From: Hyperoplus lanceolatus
Taxonomy: Eukaryota; Chordata; Actinopteri; Uranoscopiformes; Ammodytidae
Assembly (NCBI GenBank): GCA_026929865.2
Contig: CM049400.1
Coordinates: forward strand, 19,601,501 to 19,665,500
Reading direction: 5' to 3'
DNA: 64,000 nt
The notes beneath the pieces were generated by a model. That model ran no database searches and was not told the DNA's origin. It saw only the letters and a program-made list of their open reading frames with translations. The translations under genes and the position numbers were made by a program. Shown piece by piece: positions 22,752-36,299 of the stretch (position 1 is the stretch's first letter; each line of letters begins with the position of its first letter).

Positions 22752-23446
22752 CACGCCCTTGTCCCTATTATTTCCCCGGAGGACTGTAGGAGACTATTGA
22801 TTCACAGTGTTACAACTCCATGGTGAGATCATGAAATAAATACATAAGAGAAAAGCACACAAAGCTCCCTTTCATGACCGCCCTTTGTTCTCCTGTTGTT
22901 CTCAGACGCAAATGTCTTTTCAAAACAGTGGTCCAAGGGCAAGAGAAGTGACAACAGGCTCTAAATAGGGTTCTCTGTTTGTGTGTGTGTGTCTGCAAGT
23001 GTTAGAGAGAGAGGGAGAGAGAGAGAGAGACCACAACAGCTTCTCTTGTCATTCCTTGACTGCCACTCCTTTAGATGTTGTATGCACCTCAATAGGAAAA
23101 CCTTCGAATTGAGTTGATAAATGATCTTTTTTAATTAATGATTGATTTGCCACAATATTGAGTATTGACTACGAATGTTAGTAATCCAAATTCAACTTAG
23201 TTACTGTATCAGTAAATAAGTGTTTGTGACATAAAAAACTTTGCTAGTTGTTATAATTACTTTAGCATGGTTTAGCTGTATTAGCAAACAACATTTGACA
23301 TTTTTGCCTCAGAATCGTGGATTGGATTTTTTTTCTTCTTCTGTTTATCAATTTATTAGAGATTTAATAAATTAATAAAACACGTATATGCTAAATGTTG
23401 ATGATAACATACTAAGACCTTGCATTTGTATTGTCTTCAATAAATG

Positions 23447-23450
<4 letters not shown>

Positions 23451-23525
<75 letters not shown>
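23451..23525. repeat. (GT)n microsatellite
   Basis: 75 bp of pure GT. Confidence 0.95.
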
Positions 23526-23529
<4 letters not shown>

Positions 23530-24271
23530 CATGCATGTGTGTGTTCTTTACACCCTCCTTCCACCTTTTGGCCTTTGCCACATTTTCACCCATCTGAGTC
23601 ACATTCATAAATGTCATTCTTGGGAACTGTTAGCAGCCAATGTTAGTACACTCACCCAAACGCAGAGACCTTCTTCACTGAGTACCCGAGCCCTCTTAAA
23701 AGCGAGGGGAAAAACTCTGTTTAGTTACAAATAGTTTTTCTGCTCAATTGGTTTTATAAGTTGCCTTTGGACTTTAGAGAGGCCTGGAGCACGAGTGGCG
23801 AGTGTGATTGGTCAGAATGGAATTCGTTTTGCCTCCCGCTTTAATTTGTTTTGAGTTCCTCCCAAACGCAAAATTCTTACATATTATATTTTCCTCACTG
23901 CTTGAGCAGCGTGTGGTGGAGCTCATGAAAAGCCACAGACACGTGTCAACTGGCTATCGCTTACTTTTAATGTCAACAGCATTGTCTCTCTCTGCATCAT
24001 TTCAATTGGATCGCAAGTTAGCAAAGTACATTCACGATGACATGGTTATACAGTGTGTTATTGTCCATGTATGAACTGCTGGGCTCATTGTTCATTGATG
24101 GCCGGAGCTATGTGTTTATTCGACTCCTTACCTCTGTGGCCTACAAAGGACTCCTCTCAAAGCATTGACAGATTGGCCTCATTTCCTAGGATTCCTCTCA
24201 TAGACTTGATTGACCAAAATAGGGGCTGTGTGTCATGCTGCTATAGCCCCCAAGGCAAAGAGACTCACACT

Positions 24272-24272
<1 letters not shown>

Positions 24273-24334
<62 letters not shown>
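24273..24334. repeat. (AC)n microsatellite
   Basis: 62 bp of pure AC. Confidence 0.95.
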
Positions 24335-24336
<2 letters not shown>

Positions 24337-25639
24337 TCCATTCCTTTTGAGTTGCCTAATTTTTCTTCATCTGGTGTGTGTGATTTGTGAATGTATGCAT
24401 ACCTATACAAGTGTCAGCCCAGTGTGTGTTGGGCTAGAGTGTGTGTATCCAGCCTGCTTGATGTCTATTTGAGCCTCCCGGTGCCTCTGGTGATAGGCTG
24501 CCTGCTGCCTTCTGGCTGTGCAGCTTGGAAGATGTGACTCATCCTTTTGCTCTCACCACTCATTCATAAATCTGCGTGAATACTATTACTTCCTCTCACA
24601 GAGCCGTGGGGCCCCCGCTAGGTTTGTGCTAGTTTCCACTCTGTCCTGCCCTGAACGAGGGGCTATCTCCGCCCTTTAGTAACGCCTCTCAGAGAGGTGA
24701 CAGAGACACGCCTATTGCCTGTGCCCTGCCCTGGCTGTATTCTGTCAATACATCGCAGCAGGTCGGACCAGCCTTTTTGCTCACTGTTGGCTTGGCAGTG
24801 ATTCCGGGAGATAATGTGCCATGCCTGCGAGTAATCTCAGAGAGTACAGGTTAATTCCACAGTGAAAAAAAAATAAAGAAACAAAATTCTCCTGCTGACA
24901 AATCTCTCCTGCAGAGGTGAGGATGTACACTGGCACACCGCAGAGAGGGGAGAGTAGCCTGCTTTGCCTGCATAGTTAGTCAGGTTCACTGAGGTCACAG
25001 AAACACTGCTCCTCTATTTTCTTCCCCTGTTTGTGTGCGTGTGTGTGTGGTAAGAAAGAGAGGGGGCTGGGTTAATAGAGATCTCATCTTCTCACTCTAC
25101 CTTTCCCTCCACACATGGCTGAAATGTGTGTTTTTCTTTGAAAACAGATCCACTTCCCAAGGGCATGTCTGTGTGTGTCGATGTGGGATGTGTCTTGCTT
25201 TAAAGCTTTGTGATCAATTGGCTTTTGTGCTTACAGTCAAGAGAGTTTGAATAGGGAGGGCTACACCTTATATCAAATATTGAAACGTTTATTTTTTGTT
25301 TCTGTGAGAATATAAGAACAGTTATTTTGTCCTGCAGCAGCTTAGCTAAGAATGATGAGTCATTCTGAGGATCCTAAGGAGCTTGTTGTGCGTGTATCTG
25401 TGTGTGGATTTTGTACGTGCACTATGTGTGCATCTTTAAAAGCGATATCAAGCAAGTCTCATCCTGCCATTTTTTGTTAGTAGTATGTTCAACTTATTTT
25501 TTCCCTGTGTGTGTGCACAAGGAGGAGATGAAAGGACATCATAAAGTTACAAAGGAAGTCTCATTAATTACACCAGCTAGAAGAAAGAAAATGCCTGTGA
25601 CAGCCGCACACTTCCCATCAAACCGTCTCTCCCAAGTCC

Positions 25640-26282
25640 CTTGTATGCCTGCTCTACTTCACTGCATATGCTTGATGCTACATATCATTGTGCTTTAAGA
25701 TTCATTACCGGCTGTAAATCACTCACCCATCATTGCACCCTGTATTCTAAAGTAGGCTGGCTGTCCTTGTCAGCTCGCAGGCTTCTTCACTGGTACACCT
25801 TCATTTACAAAGCAATTACTGGACTACTCCCCTCATATCTCTGCACATACCTCACTTTTAAATCAAATCCATCATACAGTTTACGCTCTCTGGACTTTCT
25901 TTCCACCTCTGTCCCCAGAACTCGTACTGAGTTTGGGAAGAGAGCTTTCATGTACTCTGCTCCCTCCGCCTGGAACACTTTACAAAAAACACTCAAATTA
26001 CAAGAACTCATCACTATGAATGATTTTAAAACCCGGCTCACATGTTTTTTAATGACGAATTTTGGAGTGTGTCAATGTTTCACTGAGTAGCACTTTATCA
26101 TTGTCTGAAAACTGTTCTTCTTTTTCACCCACCTAAATGTATGTATTTTTCTCATGTCTGTGCTTTCTTCTTGTCTTGTATTTTATTCATTCTAGCTGCT
26201 GCCATTTTGGCCAGGCCTTGCTCGGAAAAGAGGTCATTTGACCTCAAGCAATTTTGTCTGGTTAAATAAAGGTTAAATAGAA
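25640..26282 (+). mobile_element. 3' end of a LINE (L2/CR1-like)
   Basis: An open stretch at 25641-26090 encodes about 145 residues with the pattern seen at the C-terminus of fish L2-type reverse transcriptase proteins: ALRFITGCKSLTHHCTLYSK, VGWLSLSARRLLHWYTFIYK, AITGLLPSYL, then RTRTEFGKRAFMYSAPSAWN and LKLQELITMNDFKTRL. The copy ends in a short repeated tail, GGTTAAATAAAGGTTAAATA. It is 5' truncated, as usual for LINE insertions; the reverse transcriptase and endonuclease parts are absent. The open frame suggests a fairly recent copy. Confidence 0.7.
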
Positions 26283-26484
26283 ATGAATAAGCCGGCATGA
26301 GGAGGGTTGACGTCATATTTTCTGCAAACAAAGGTTTGATCGCGTCAGCTCTTTAAGAACCTTCCTTCCCCTGTATAAACTTTTCCGTGTCAACAATGCA
26401 AAGAGCGGCCCTGGCTTGTCTAATGTCATTAGTCTGGCTTTCTGTCAATGACTGACAAATAAATGACCTTGACCCTGGCTGGTG

Positions 26485-26485
<1 letters not shown>

Positions 26486-26551
<66 letters not shown>

Positions 26552-26553
26552 CC
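26486..26553. repeat. (CT)n microsatellite
   Basis: 68 bp of CT with one TT interruption: a pure polypyrimidine strand. Confidence 0.95.
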
Positions 26554-27156
26554 TCCTTAGCTTGTTTGGGTGGGATCCCCAGGGCCTAGTGCAGTTGTCA
26601 GCACGCAGCCCTAATGGGCACAGGTGGCTGGGGCTCCTCTTTGCCTTCTCCAGCCCTCTCTTGGCAGTGGCTCTCTTGGCAGACCGGCAGCTCCTCTGGC
26701 CGGCCGCCTTCAATGGGCCACTCCAACACAGCAATCACCAGTTGCTGCTTTGTCAGCATCGGGGGTGGCCACAGGAAAAATGGCTTCTACAACAATGAAA
26801 TATGGCTCCTACTGTAGAGAGAAAATTACAGCAGCGTGTCACCGACTCTATGACAATACAGTATCAGGCTTTTGTTTATGTCTTCTTCTTCTTCTTCCCG
26901 TAGACCTCGGTGGGTACAGTTGCTATATGGATTGCGATGACTCACTAAAGTGATGACAATGTTGCTCTACTGGGTTATCCCTGCGGTTCCCTCATCTACT
27001 GGCCACAGGGGAGCAAGAGTCCGGGAAAGAGATGGGGAGGGAGGGATGGATGGAGCGAGCTTCGGTTCAAGAGAAACCGTTCAACTGTATGGCAGCAAGC
27101 AGCTTTCAGACAGAGGCTTGTTACTGTGTCAGATAAATATAGAGGTCTCTGGAGCC

Positions 27157-27185
27157 CCCCCCCCCCCCCCACACACACACACACA
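27157..27185. repeat. Poly-C followed by (AC)n
   Basis: A run of about 14 C then ACACACAC; low complexity. Confidence 0.9.
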
Positions 27186-27947
27186 GTGCAGCTCTATCTC
27201 CGCCTGCAGCTTGGAGGGAGGGAGAGGCCACATCACCTGGGAGCTGCCACTATCCTCATTCATCCTCACTTAATTGGCATTAGACTCACAGAACATTAAA
27301 GATTATTGTGACTCTACAGTGGCAGTTACACCTTAGGTGACACCAACAGGACAGTGTTGTCACTGTTATACATTTAATCCTGCAGGATACCTAGATGACA
27401 AACACACTGTGCTGACCCATAATGAGATCATCAGAGAGATGTTGTCATTTAGGCTCGGGCTGGGAAATGTAACAAACAAAATAACATTGACGTAAGCATA
27501 TGGTTAATAGGGATATGTAAACACCTGGACACATCAAACTAACACTGAAAGGCTCAAGCGACTGGTGAAAACAGAATGGGAGAGTGGCCTAAGTTGTGCC
27601 ACTTTTTACTCAAAGTCACTTTAAAGTGAGGCCTTGACAGTAAAGTCTCCAACTCAAATATATACATATATTTCAGGGTGTTGTGCATCCCTGGCAATAA
27701 AAACTTTGGATCTGGAATAAACTGTTGAAGAAATATAGCTTTCGGAAAAAAAGTTGTCTCGTCAACTTTCCCCCGGTGTGGTGTAAGTTGTGCCATTGGA
27801 GAAAATACCATGGGGTAAATTGTGCCATTGATATATATCTCATAAACTGTAATGCAAGACAAATCCAATAAAACAATCACTTATTTAAGGTTTATTTAAA
27901 GTAAATTAAGTAAATATTTCACAAAGATTGAAGGTCAATTTTCTTAA

Positions 27948-28563
27948 AGAGATCCTATTATACTACTTTTCTGGTCTTAATTTCTTGTTAAAAACTGCTA
28001 TAGAGCAACCTGACACGAATCACATCGCAAAAAACTATGTAGATTTTCGGGAAGCTCTTTCTCTTATTTTGGCGATCCAGCAGGCCCTGTAAACACTTTG
28101 CTTATGCCATCTCCGCCCCCTCCCCCCCTTCCTGCAAACACAACTCCGTTGTGATTGGTTACCTTACGAAGGGAAGTCGTGATTCTAAATGTCTGCAAAG
28201 AATCAGCCCGGCCGGTACGCAAACTCGGGTCTACTACTTCGTAAACGTTCTCTCTACCGGGTGAGCTAAGCGAGCACTGGTCTAATGTCGTCACCCCCCT
28301 GCTATATATAGCAACCTTGGAGCTTGCCTGACCATATATGGCAAAAAGATCTGGTGACACACATACCAGAAATTTGAATAAGTTCGGCTCGACTGGCTGC
28401 CATAGTTTTTAGTGCTCTGCACAGCCACCCCAGACGGTCAGCAGGGAATACGTCAAAATGCATGTACATAATTACTTAATACTCTTGTATGGTTAAACAT
28501 GACTATAAATCATTATAACAACGTTCATAGGTCATACAAGTCGAAAAGTATCATAGGTCCTCT
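27948..28563 (-). mobile_element. TTAA-flanked MITE, copy 2 (inside the 27578-29490 element)
   Basis: Inverted relative of 1047-1575, sharing the segments next to both ends (for example CTTTTCTGGTCTTAATTTCT at the left, and the inverse of the GACCTATAAACGTTGTTATA block at the right). It is flanked on both sides by TTAA (27944-27947 and 28564-28567). The interior has diverged and contains a C-rich stretch. It inserted into the larger element around it, so it is younger than that element. Confidence 0.65.
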
Positions 28564-28583
28564 TTAAACAAGGCCTAGCAGAT

Positions 28584-28775
28584 CTAGGTGGTTTTGCCTG
28601 CAAAGCTAACAATGACAAAGTCACCATCATCATCTTTCTGGCCGTCTGAACTCTTGTCAGTGGTGTTGTTAAGTGGAATGGAGATGTCAGTCTCTTTTGA
28701 GCTACTGTAGACAATCGCTTTCTTTTGGTGACGAGCATATACAGCCATGCCAATGGCACAACTCTCAGAAATGTA
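28584..28775 (-). pseudogene. Possible coding remnant of the surrounding DNA element
   Basis: On the minus strand an open stretch reads KYISESCAIGMAVYARHQKK, then a serine- and acid-rich part (SSSKETDISIPLNN, SDGQKDDDGD), then FVIVSFAGKTT and a stop. An acidic linker followed by a short FVIV-type strand looks like protein-coding sequence rather than chance, and would be the C-terminal end of the element's transposase. The frame runs on into the reverse complement of the LINE fragment upstream, so the older N-terminal part is gone. The family is not recognised. Confidence 0.35.
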
Positions 28776-28779
28776 CTTT

Positions 28780-29092
28780 GCACTAGCTACTCCGCCCTTG
28801 TAGAACCAACTGCCACCTGGCATATGCGATTCCCTCTCCATTTCTGCCTTTAAATCATGGCTCAAAACCCATCTGTACACCCTGGTTGTTCCTCCCAATT
28901 ACCTATCTTACCTCTGCACTACTATCTTTGTTCATATGTGGACGTCTGGGCTTTATGTCTTTTATTTTGGTTATTGGTATTTTACCTTATTTTTTTACCT
29001 ACTGAATGCACTATGTAAAGCACTTTGGACAGTGCAAGCTGTTATAAATGTGCTTTTATAAATACATTTTACTTACTTACTTACTTATAACT
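28780..29092 (+). mobile_element. Short 3' end of a LINE (L2/CR1/Rex-like)
   Basis: Contains SAFKSWLKTHLYTL in one frame, the usual last conserved stretch of such LINE proteins. Next comes the 3' UTR phrase CACTATGTAAAGCACTTTGG, then a tail ending in (ACTT)n at about 29067-29087. Only about 310 bp, 5' truncated. Confidence 0.55.
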
Positions 29093-30006
29093 CACCTAGG
29101 CCCTCTGGCACACATCACCCCATCCCCAGAATTTTGGATAATACGCATGATGCAGCAGTTTAGGGCTGACATCATGCTAACTATATAGACACAAAGTGTA
29201 GCATACTAAAGCACTAAAACATGTGTCAAATGTTTTCAAACATGTCTATAATTGTTCAGACACAGTAATCAAAATCCTTGATCATGGAAATTTTACTTTG
29301 AAAGGCAAAAAACTGTTTTTTTAGCTTAAATGTGCTTATATCTTATTCCATGTTTCTCCCTTCTTTACAGGATGAGTTTAATGCGTGGCTCTTCTTAAAT
29401 ATGTGGTCACATTTCCAATTTCTTCTATGGTTTTCTAGAAACAAGGGGTGGCACAACTTCCCCACCTGCACAACTTAGGCCACTCTCCCCTATATACATT
29501 TTCTTTGCTTTACTTGTCCACTTTCAGCTCAGTTGGCTCAGTTTATCATTTGTATGACTCCATTGACATGCCAGGTCAGACGTGTTGTCTTTGTTAGCTC
29601 AAAAGTTAAGCCCCAGATTTCACTCTCTTGTTCTTGGAAGTGGTTGTTTGACAAAAACAGATTTTTTTGTTGCTGTTTTAATTTTTGTGAAAAAACTACT
29701 TTAACTGCCATTTTCTCATCACTTATTTTGACAATCTAATTTTGTATACGTTAACATGACATAATAATAAGTATTGTTGCAATTAAGGATGACACATGAG
29801 TTAATTGAATAATTAAAAGCCCTGGCTTTCCGACTACTGAAGAACTCACTGGCCCCCTCCGTGTGTTTTTTGCTTTTCCATACCGTCTGTCCTCCTATGG
29901 AAGCCTGGCTCCTCAGGTCTGATGCTGATAGGGAAGAATGCCTGCTTGACGGGGGTGGAGGTGGAGGTGCATTAGCACTCATTTTCATCTGCTCTTTCCT
30001 CTTGTT

Positions 30007-30064
<58 letters not shown>
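30007..30064. repeat. (CT)n microsatellite
   Basis: 58 bp of CT with one TT interruption. Confidence 0.95.
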
Positions 30065-33000
30065 CCTGTGGCTGTCTGATAAACATGACAGACGTTAGCC
30101 AACAGCTTGCATGTAAACACCGCCCCATTCTCATTCATATTTTATTACTTACACACTCATTTACTCAGTGTAACCGCTCCTTGCAGGGCCCGCACTATGG
30201 CAGCTTTTGTTTCGTTACACCGCTCCGTTTACCTATGATGCGGTTGGAAAAGGCCCTGACTTTCTGTTGATGAGTAAGTCAAACTCCCACCAGGATCCAG
30301 TGGAAAAAAACACTGCTTGTACATCTGCTGTGTTGTGGTCCATGTCTCTGCCCTTTCCCAGCAGTGAGACACTGTTCCGTCCTATGTGTAGTGTTGTGAG
30401 CACCAGGCCAGACATGTACTTGCTTGTTAAAAGCTTGTTTTTGCATTCCATCTACCTCCCAGCATAATATATGGTATTATCTTCCAAGCCTTCTTTTTCT
30501 TTCTTCCTACCTTCCTCTGCCTCTGTTTGTGTGTGTGTGGGGTAATGACACTGGTGCTCCTGTTTAGGCAAATCCCCTGGAACTTTGACTTTTTCTGTTG
30601 TTTTCTTAGCCAGTAGAAGAGGAACCACAAACTGTTTGTTTATGTGCCGCGTACACTCCTAGCTACAGTATGGACTAACACAGAAAATATCAGTTTTCGT
30701 AAAAGGCCAATTACTTTTTCTTCCTTCTTTGTCTCATTTTCAATATAAACATAAATTCCTGTTTGAGAATAATACAATAGCTTAATTTGAATCTGAATGG
30801 TTGTTTTGCAACATTTACATTTCAGACATGCTTTAAATATTTTGTGTTAAATAAATCGTTATCCAAATCGGATTGGAGATGCATGAAGTGCAAGATCTAG
30901 AACACAAAAGAGTAGTTTTCCCCATGATGGCATGGCAACTTTGTAATAAACTCAGCATGTGTTTTTTAAGTATTTGAAACCCAACCGCAGTTGTGTGTCA
31001 CCATGAAAATGTCTGTGGGGGGCAGGGAGATGCATGAGAATGGATGTGTGTCACATGTGTGCATGATCCCGAATGTGTGTAGCGTGCTCAGACACAAAGT
31101 AGCTTTGGTCGAACTGTAGCATAGTGATGATAATGTTTTTGCTCTGTGTACTTGAGTCATTCATCCGTGCTGCAGAATACAGTTTCCTCAGGCTCAGATG
31201 TATGCATGTATCGGATTGGAGATGCATGGGGATCTTTTTTGCCTTTCTTCTGCTCCATGGCATTTTTCAAATGAGTTGCTAATTCTGTTTACATCAGTGT
31301 GATTAGCTTGCCAGCAAGCCAGTGTTCCAAACCCAAAGACCATCTTCATAGTGCCACACAATTGGGCAATTGTAACAAATGGTTATCATTAGATTGAACA
31401 TGAACGAAATCCCCCACTTGAACCCGTTTCATTATGTTTTGTTAAGCGCTTGTTGACTCATCCTGTCTCTTCAATTACTGTCTGTGCTTCAACAAGGATT
31501 CTCTCAGGGACAATGAATATCCCTTTAAACTATGATACATTTCATCTTAAACAACAACAGCAAACACCGCTCATGTGTTTCTAAATTGTGAATGTATGTA
31601 TTCACATAGATCCAACTGATCTGTCAACATAACATCCTTTGAGAGATTTTGGATAGGTGTGGTACCTTTTTAATGTAAGGTGATACAGTGACAGTTAAGG
31701 AGACAACGGCCTTATAGCAAGGCTGAACAGAAGGAACAACTTCTCCAAGCTTGATTTTCCCCTGTGTGATGTGAGGCACCCGGTTTTTGCCTGCCCAAAC
31801 CAACCCATCACAAAAAGCTCTGTTCATACCTCAAGTTAATTCAGATGGCATGCTTGAGTTCTTGATTTTTTTTCCTCCAGCTAGACCCAAATCTGCCTAA
31901 CACTTTTATATATTTTTTTTTACATATGACACTTCAACAATCTGGAAAGTGTGTGGAAAATTACAGGGAATATTTTTATTTCTCCAGATATGTTATGCTA
32001 CATTATGCTAATGTATTATCATTGATATAGCCTTTAATTGAGTTTATATCTGCCCGGCTCTGCAGATTAGTGTAGAAAGAGTGTGGGGAAGTGAAGAGAG
32101 CATAAGGCGGACTTCATTTTATCACTTAGGTATGGAAAGGTCTGTGAATTGGGGCATTAGCCCAGGAGAATCCATAACTCATACAGCGATGAAAGTGCTG
32201 GGGTTCAACGGGACCATCTCTTTGGATCGTTATGGATTATGATGTCAGAAGCAGGACTCCTCTGCATGTGCTTTAAGACAGTCCTGGGTGGATGGAGCCT
32301 CCGTCCTATACTCTCTCTGCAGCCCGGGCTTTATTAACATTCTGTACCTCTCTGGAGGCCCGGTCATAAAAAACAAGCCAGCTGCCGCCATCGGCCTGGT
32401 GAAGGGCTGAGGCACTATACAGAATCACAAACCTGGAATGCTCTTGAAGTTTTACACCGTGTGGCACACTGGCCAGTGTTTCAATTAAGTGAAAGCCTAA
32501 AGTGGCCGGTGGAATCACACAATCATGATGGCCTGGCCTAAGTAACATGACGTATTTCAGACCACCAGGGATGCTTTTGAGACTGTGGCCTTTATTTTTT
32601 TATTCACCCCCAACTTGTACTTGAGTTTAAGGATTAACTTAATTTTTTTCTAGGCTTTTGGCATGTGGGGATTTGGGGATTTCTTTACCTGTGGGTTTTT
32701 GACTGCGTTGTCCATTTTGGTGCCTTTAATTAGTCTGTGAACTGCTTTAATATCACGCTTAGATTCAGAAAAGGAGACTGTATGTTAATGTAATGTCTAT
32801 GGGCCCTTGATTATGAGGCCCGCTGCTCCTGAGAGGAAGTTGAAGAAACCAGATGGTTAATTGTGGCTTAAACTATTCTACTTATTGGGCTGGTCCTTGT
32901 CAAGAGTCCACTAATAACACATTTTGTGGACTGTAATTTTCTCTCTTTCTGTTTTAACAGCTGATATTATTTCAGATAATGTAATAGGTTTGAGAGGTGG

Positions 33001-33218
33001 CATCTTAGTTGGCACAATTCTTTTGCAAAGTTTGCGGTGCACACTGCCTCGTTTTTTCTTGCATTTTCAAAAGCCAAAATATTTAAAAACTACTGAAGTT
33101 GAGCAACCTTTCTTCTTGTTGAAGATGGCTATGATGCTTGCTCAGGCTGCCAACATGCACTACATTTTTATCTGGTGACGCTGTTGCGCATTTAAACGTT
33201 ATTTTATTCTTTATTTAT

Positions 33219-33254
33219 GCCATAAAACGATAATTGTCATTATCGTTTTATGGC
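33219..33254. repeat. Perfect 15-bp-arm hairpin, possible MITE terminus
   Basis: GCCATAAAACGATAA, a 6-base loop TTGTCA, then TTATCGTTTTATGGC. It is followed by CCAGCCCTAA, which inverted reads TTAGGGCTGG, a hAT-like start. A matching far end was not found. Confidence 0.7.
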
Positions 33255-36200
33255 CCAGCCCTAACTGTATGTTGAAAACATCAATGTGTTCTCTTACTAC
33301 GGAATGGGTTTCCGTTCAAGCCACAAAGTAAATATCAAAGGGGTTTACTATTTTTCAGCGTGTACTCTAAGTAAGATCTCTGCCCAAGACACTCTTCGCT
33401 GCTGCCATGGAGACACCTCTGCATTCATAATGTCACTTAGTGCCTGCGGGTGTCACAAAATGCTACACACACAAGCATGTGTTTAAACTCTTGGCTCCGA
33501 TGCAGTGGGAGGAAGTGGCCTCTCAGGGCACAGCAAAGAAAAGCAGCAGTGCAGTGGCTCTTTCTAAAGTGCAGCGACGTAGACACAGCTCCTGATTTAT
33601 GGAGTGAGCGTGAGCACGGCGGGTCATGTCCTGCCAGAGAGGCCGGCTAGCTACTGGATGAGAAGAGGGAAAGAGTCAAGAGTGAAAAAGAGACTAAAAG
33701 AGAAGGGGTGGGGGTTCACATATCCCCACCCAGCAGTGAGGTCACATCCACACTAGTCTCGCAAAGCCAGACCAAACTACAGCAAGACATCCACACTGAC
33801 ATCTTTATAAGACAAAGTCAAGATTAAACAAGTCTGTCACCCCCGTGGTCCCAGAAATAATTTACCGGCTCTAATCTGTGATCAGGCTAAATGGTAAAGT
33901 TTCCCCTTATAATCACCACCAGCTTTCACCTCTGAAACAGTGAGTGGAGAAGGAACTGAAATTTAACTATTAAGACAATCTAATAACCAGCCAGAAAATG
34001 AGAAAATCTGTCATTCAATTGGCTTTATTTGCTTACTTGTGTACATGAGTGGGCTTTTGTCTAAATGTTAGTGTTGGACTTAACTGAACTGTGGAATAGG
34101 GCTGCTGTGTCAGGGTGACCCATGGAGACGCCAGTGAAAAGGCATCTCTGTCTCTGTCGTGTGTCTGTAATTGCAACAGAGCCATTGTGCCGAGAAGTGT
34201 GTGTTTGCCTGTGACATTATTTCTTTCACTCTCCTTTTCATTTTTTCTTCTTCTGTAAACTCACTGACACACCCATTCCAGGAATCTCTTGTGGTTTTTA
34301 TTGACTTTAACTTTCTCATGTAAAGACTCTCCCTCGGAACGGCTCAAATTAGGGTTACCATACTCCAGATTGATTCAATTATATTGGCAACAGGCCACGG
34401 TGGGGATGGTCTGCAGCGTGGCATTTTTCTGACACAGCTCTATGAAGGAGGCCTTGCATGTCCTCCTTTTGTGGTGGAGAAGGCTGTGTGTGTGTGTGTG
34501 TGTGTGTGAGAGTTTAAGGAGGTGGAGTCGGGGGGAGGGGCCTAAAGAAACAACGGGGACTGCTCTTGGGATCTGTCGCCTGTTCCCTGCCTTTTTTTGG
34601 CAGTAAACTTGATCACCAAAGAAAAATACACACTCTGCCTTTTACAATGCAGGCCTTTGTCTCCGGTCGGCATCGGAACTGTCGACCATTTTGGAAATAT
34701 TTTCCAGCTTATTAAAATGCTTTCAGGCCGTGACTGTTAAACCTATTGAGTTTTCCAGTTAATTGCTTGGCATCCTTCCCCATTAGGTCTGTCATGGGCA
34801 TCCTCAGTGAGTCAAGACTTTCTGAATTACAATGCTGAGCGGGGGCATCTCTGATCTCAGGCAACAGAAACACATGTGCTTTGTGTACTTCATGCACTTC
34901 TCTCCAGTCTCCACCCACGCTCCCCATGACTTTGATACACTGTGAAGATGATAAGTTAGTTCATGTGTGGCCTCCCATCAGTGCGCCCAGTGCCGTTTAT
35001 TTCTTATGACTAAGCTGCGCTACTAAGCAGAAATTAATTAGCCCCTTTGTGCCAAAGGCCTCTCACAATTGGCCATTTATGGTCTGTTAGTTTGGTTTGG
35101 ACTCTTTATCTAAGTCAGTTAAATCACACACTCTATTAGGCAATGCAGCTATTCTAGAGACATCACATTGCACCTTCAGTTAATATTGGACACTCAGCAG
35201 CAGCATCTGCCATGGGGCTACTCGGATTAACACAGAAGCCAAGATGGCTCCTCTGTGTTTTCTAAATTGACAGTGGAATTGGGGGTTACAATCGAGAGAA
35301 TAATTAGGTTTCCGTGTCAGAATATTGACACAGTTGTGTTTTATTTAATCTGAATATCGGTTATCATTCGCTGCTATCACTTCTCAATCGATCCCCTACA
35401 GATTATAGGTGCACGGCCCCTGTGTTATTGGATCCAGTGTCTTTTCATTGCTCATCCAGACTTGCCTTTACTCGCCCTTAACTACTCCTCTCTTTTCCCT
35501 TGCTCTGTGTGACCGTGGGCCGAAGGGCCATACATCTGCTAATTGAGTTTACTAAAGTGTGCTGCTCCATTAAATCCACGGAAGAAAATGTCTCGGCCAG
35601 GAATAAACAAGAGCATGTGGATGTTATTGAAAAGGAAACCTCTCCCCGGATTTTATTGGGCTAATCTTATTCCGCCCCAGGAAAAATTCAGAGCCTTGAG
35701 AGAGCGGCCACCAGTAGCTTTTGATGCTTGGCAATCTGTGACCTGCCGAGGTATTCTCAAATAACTTCTAGTCCTAAACTAAATCAAAATCAGCAAAATG
35801 AAATACTAAAAGCATAGTAAATTTGTGATGAACTCTAATGAAACAATATTTTTTAGGAGTTTTGGGCCTCGCCATGTCTATATTTTGTCTGCTCTGTAAC
35901 ATTTTACCCCCTCAGCCAGGGTTACATAAGTTCAGTCTTCTTGTGGCTGGCCCCCTGGCTGGCATTCTTGTTGCATTCTGTAGATTCCTCTGTCTCTGAG
36001 GGAGATAAGGAGAGAAGATATTACATCAATGGGGTGGGGGTGTGTGTGTGTGTGGGGGGGGGGGGCACGCCAAAGAGGACACTCGTTTAAATTATTTTAA
36101 ACAAGCCAATTTGGCACTGCGACAGGCGGTACTGCGTCTTACATATTGTCAAAGTGTTGGTATTATTCACTTGGTGATGTCGTGTCTGCCTCATGTAATT

Positions 36201-36299
36201 GCCTGTTGTTCGTGATGCCCCGCATACGCCTTAGTTAATGCTTGTGTAAGACGCAGACAGTGCTTTGCTTCTAAATGCTATTGTAGGGCACAGCATGTG

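Larger units (their letters stand above)
27578..29490. mobile_element. DNA element of unknown family with 22-bp inverted ends
   Basis: The left end GGGAGAGTGGCCTAAGTTGT followed by GC is mirrored by the right end, GC then ACAACTTAGGCCACTCTCCC (29469-29490). Short copies of the inner motif AAGTTGTGCCA recur near both ends (27788, 27818 and about 29447). About 1.9 kb, but this includes a TTAA-flanked MITE (27948-28563) and a LINE 3' end (about 28780-29092). No clear target duplication. I do not recognise the superfamily. Confidence 0.6.

Noticed and set aside
35543-35764. 73-residue frame with an exon-like look
   Set aside because: No acceptor/donor pair with a compatible phase relative to exons 2 and 3, and the receptor reading frame is complete without it.
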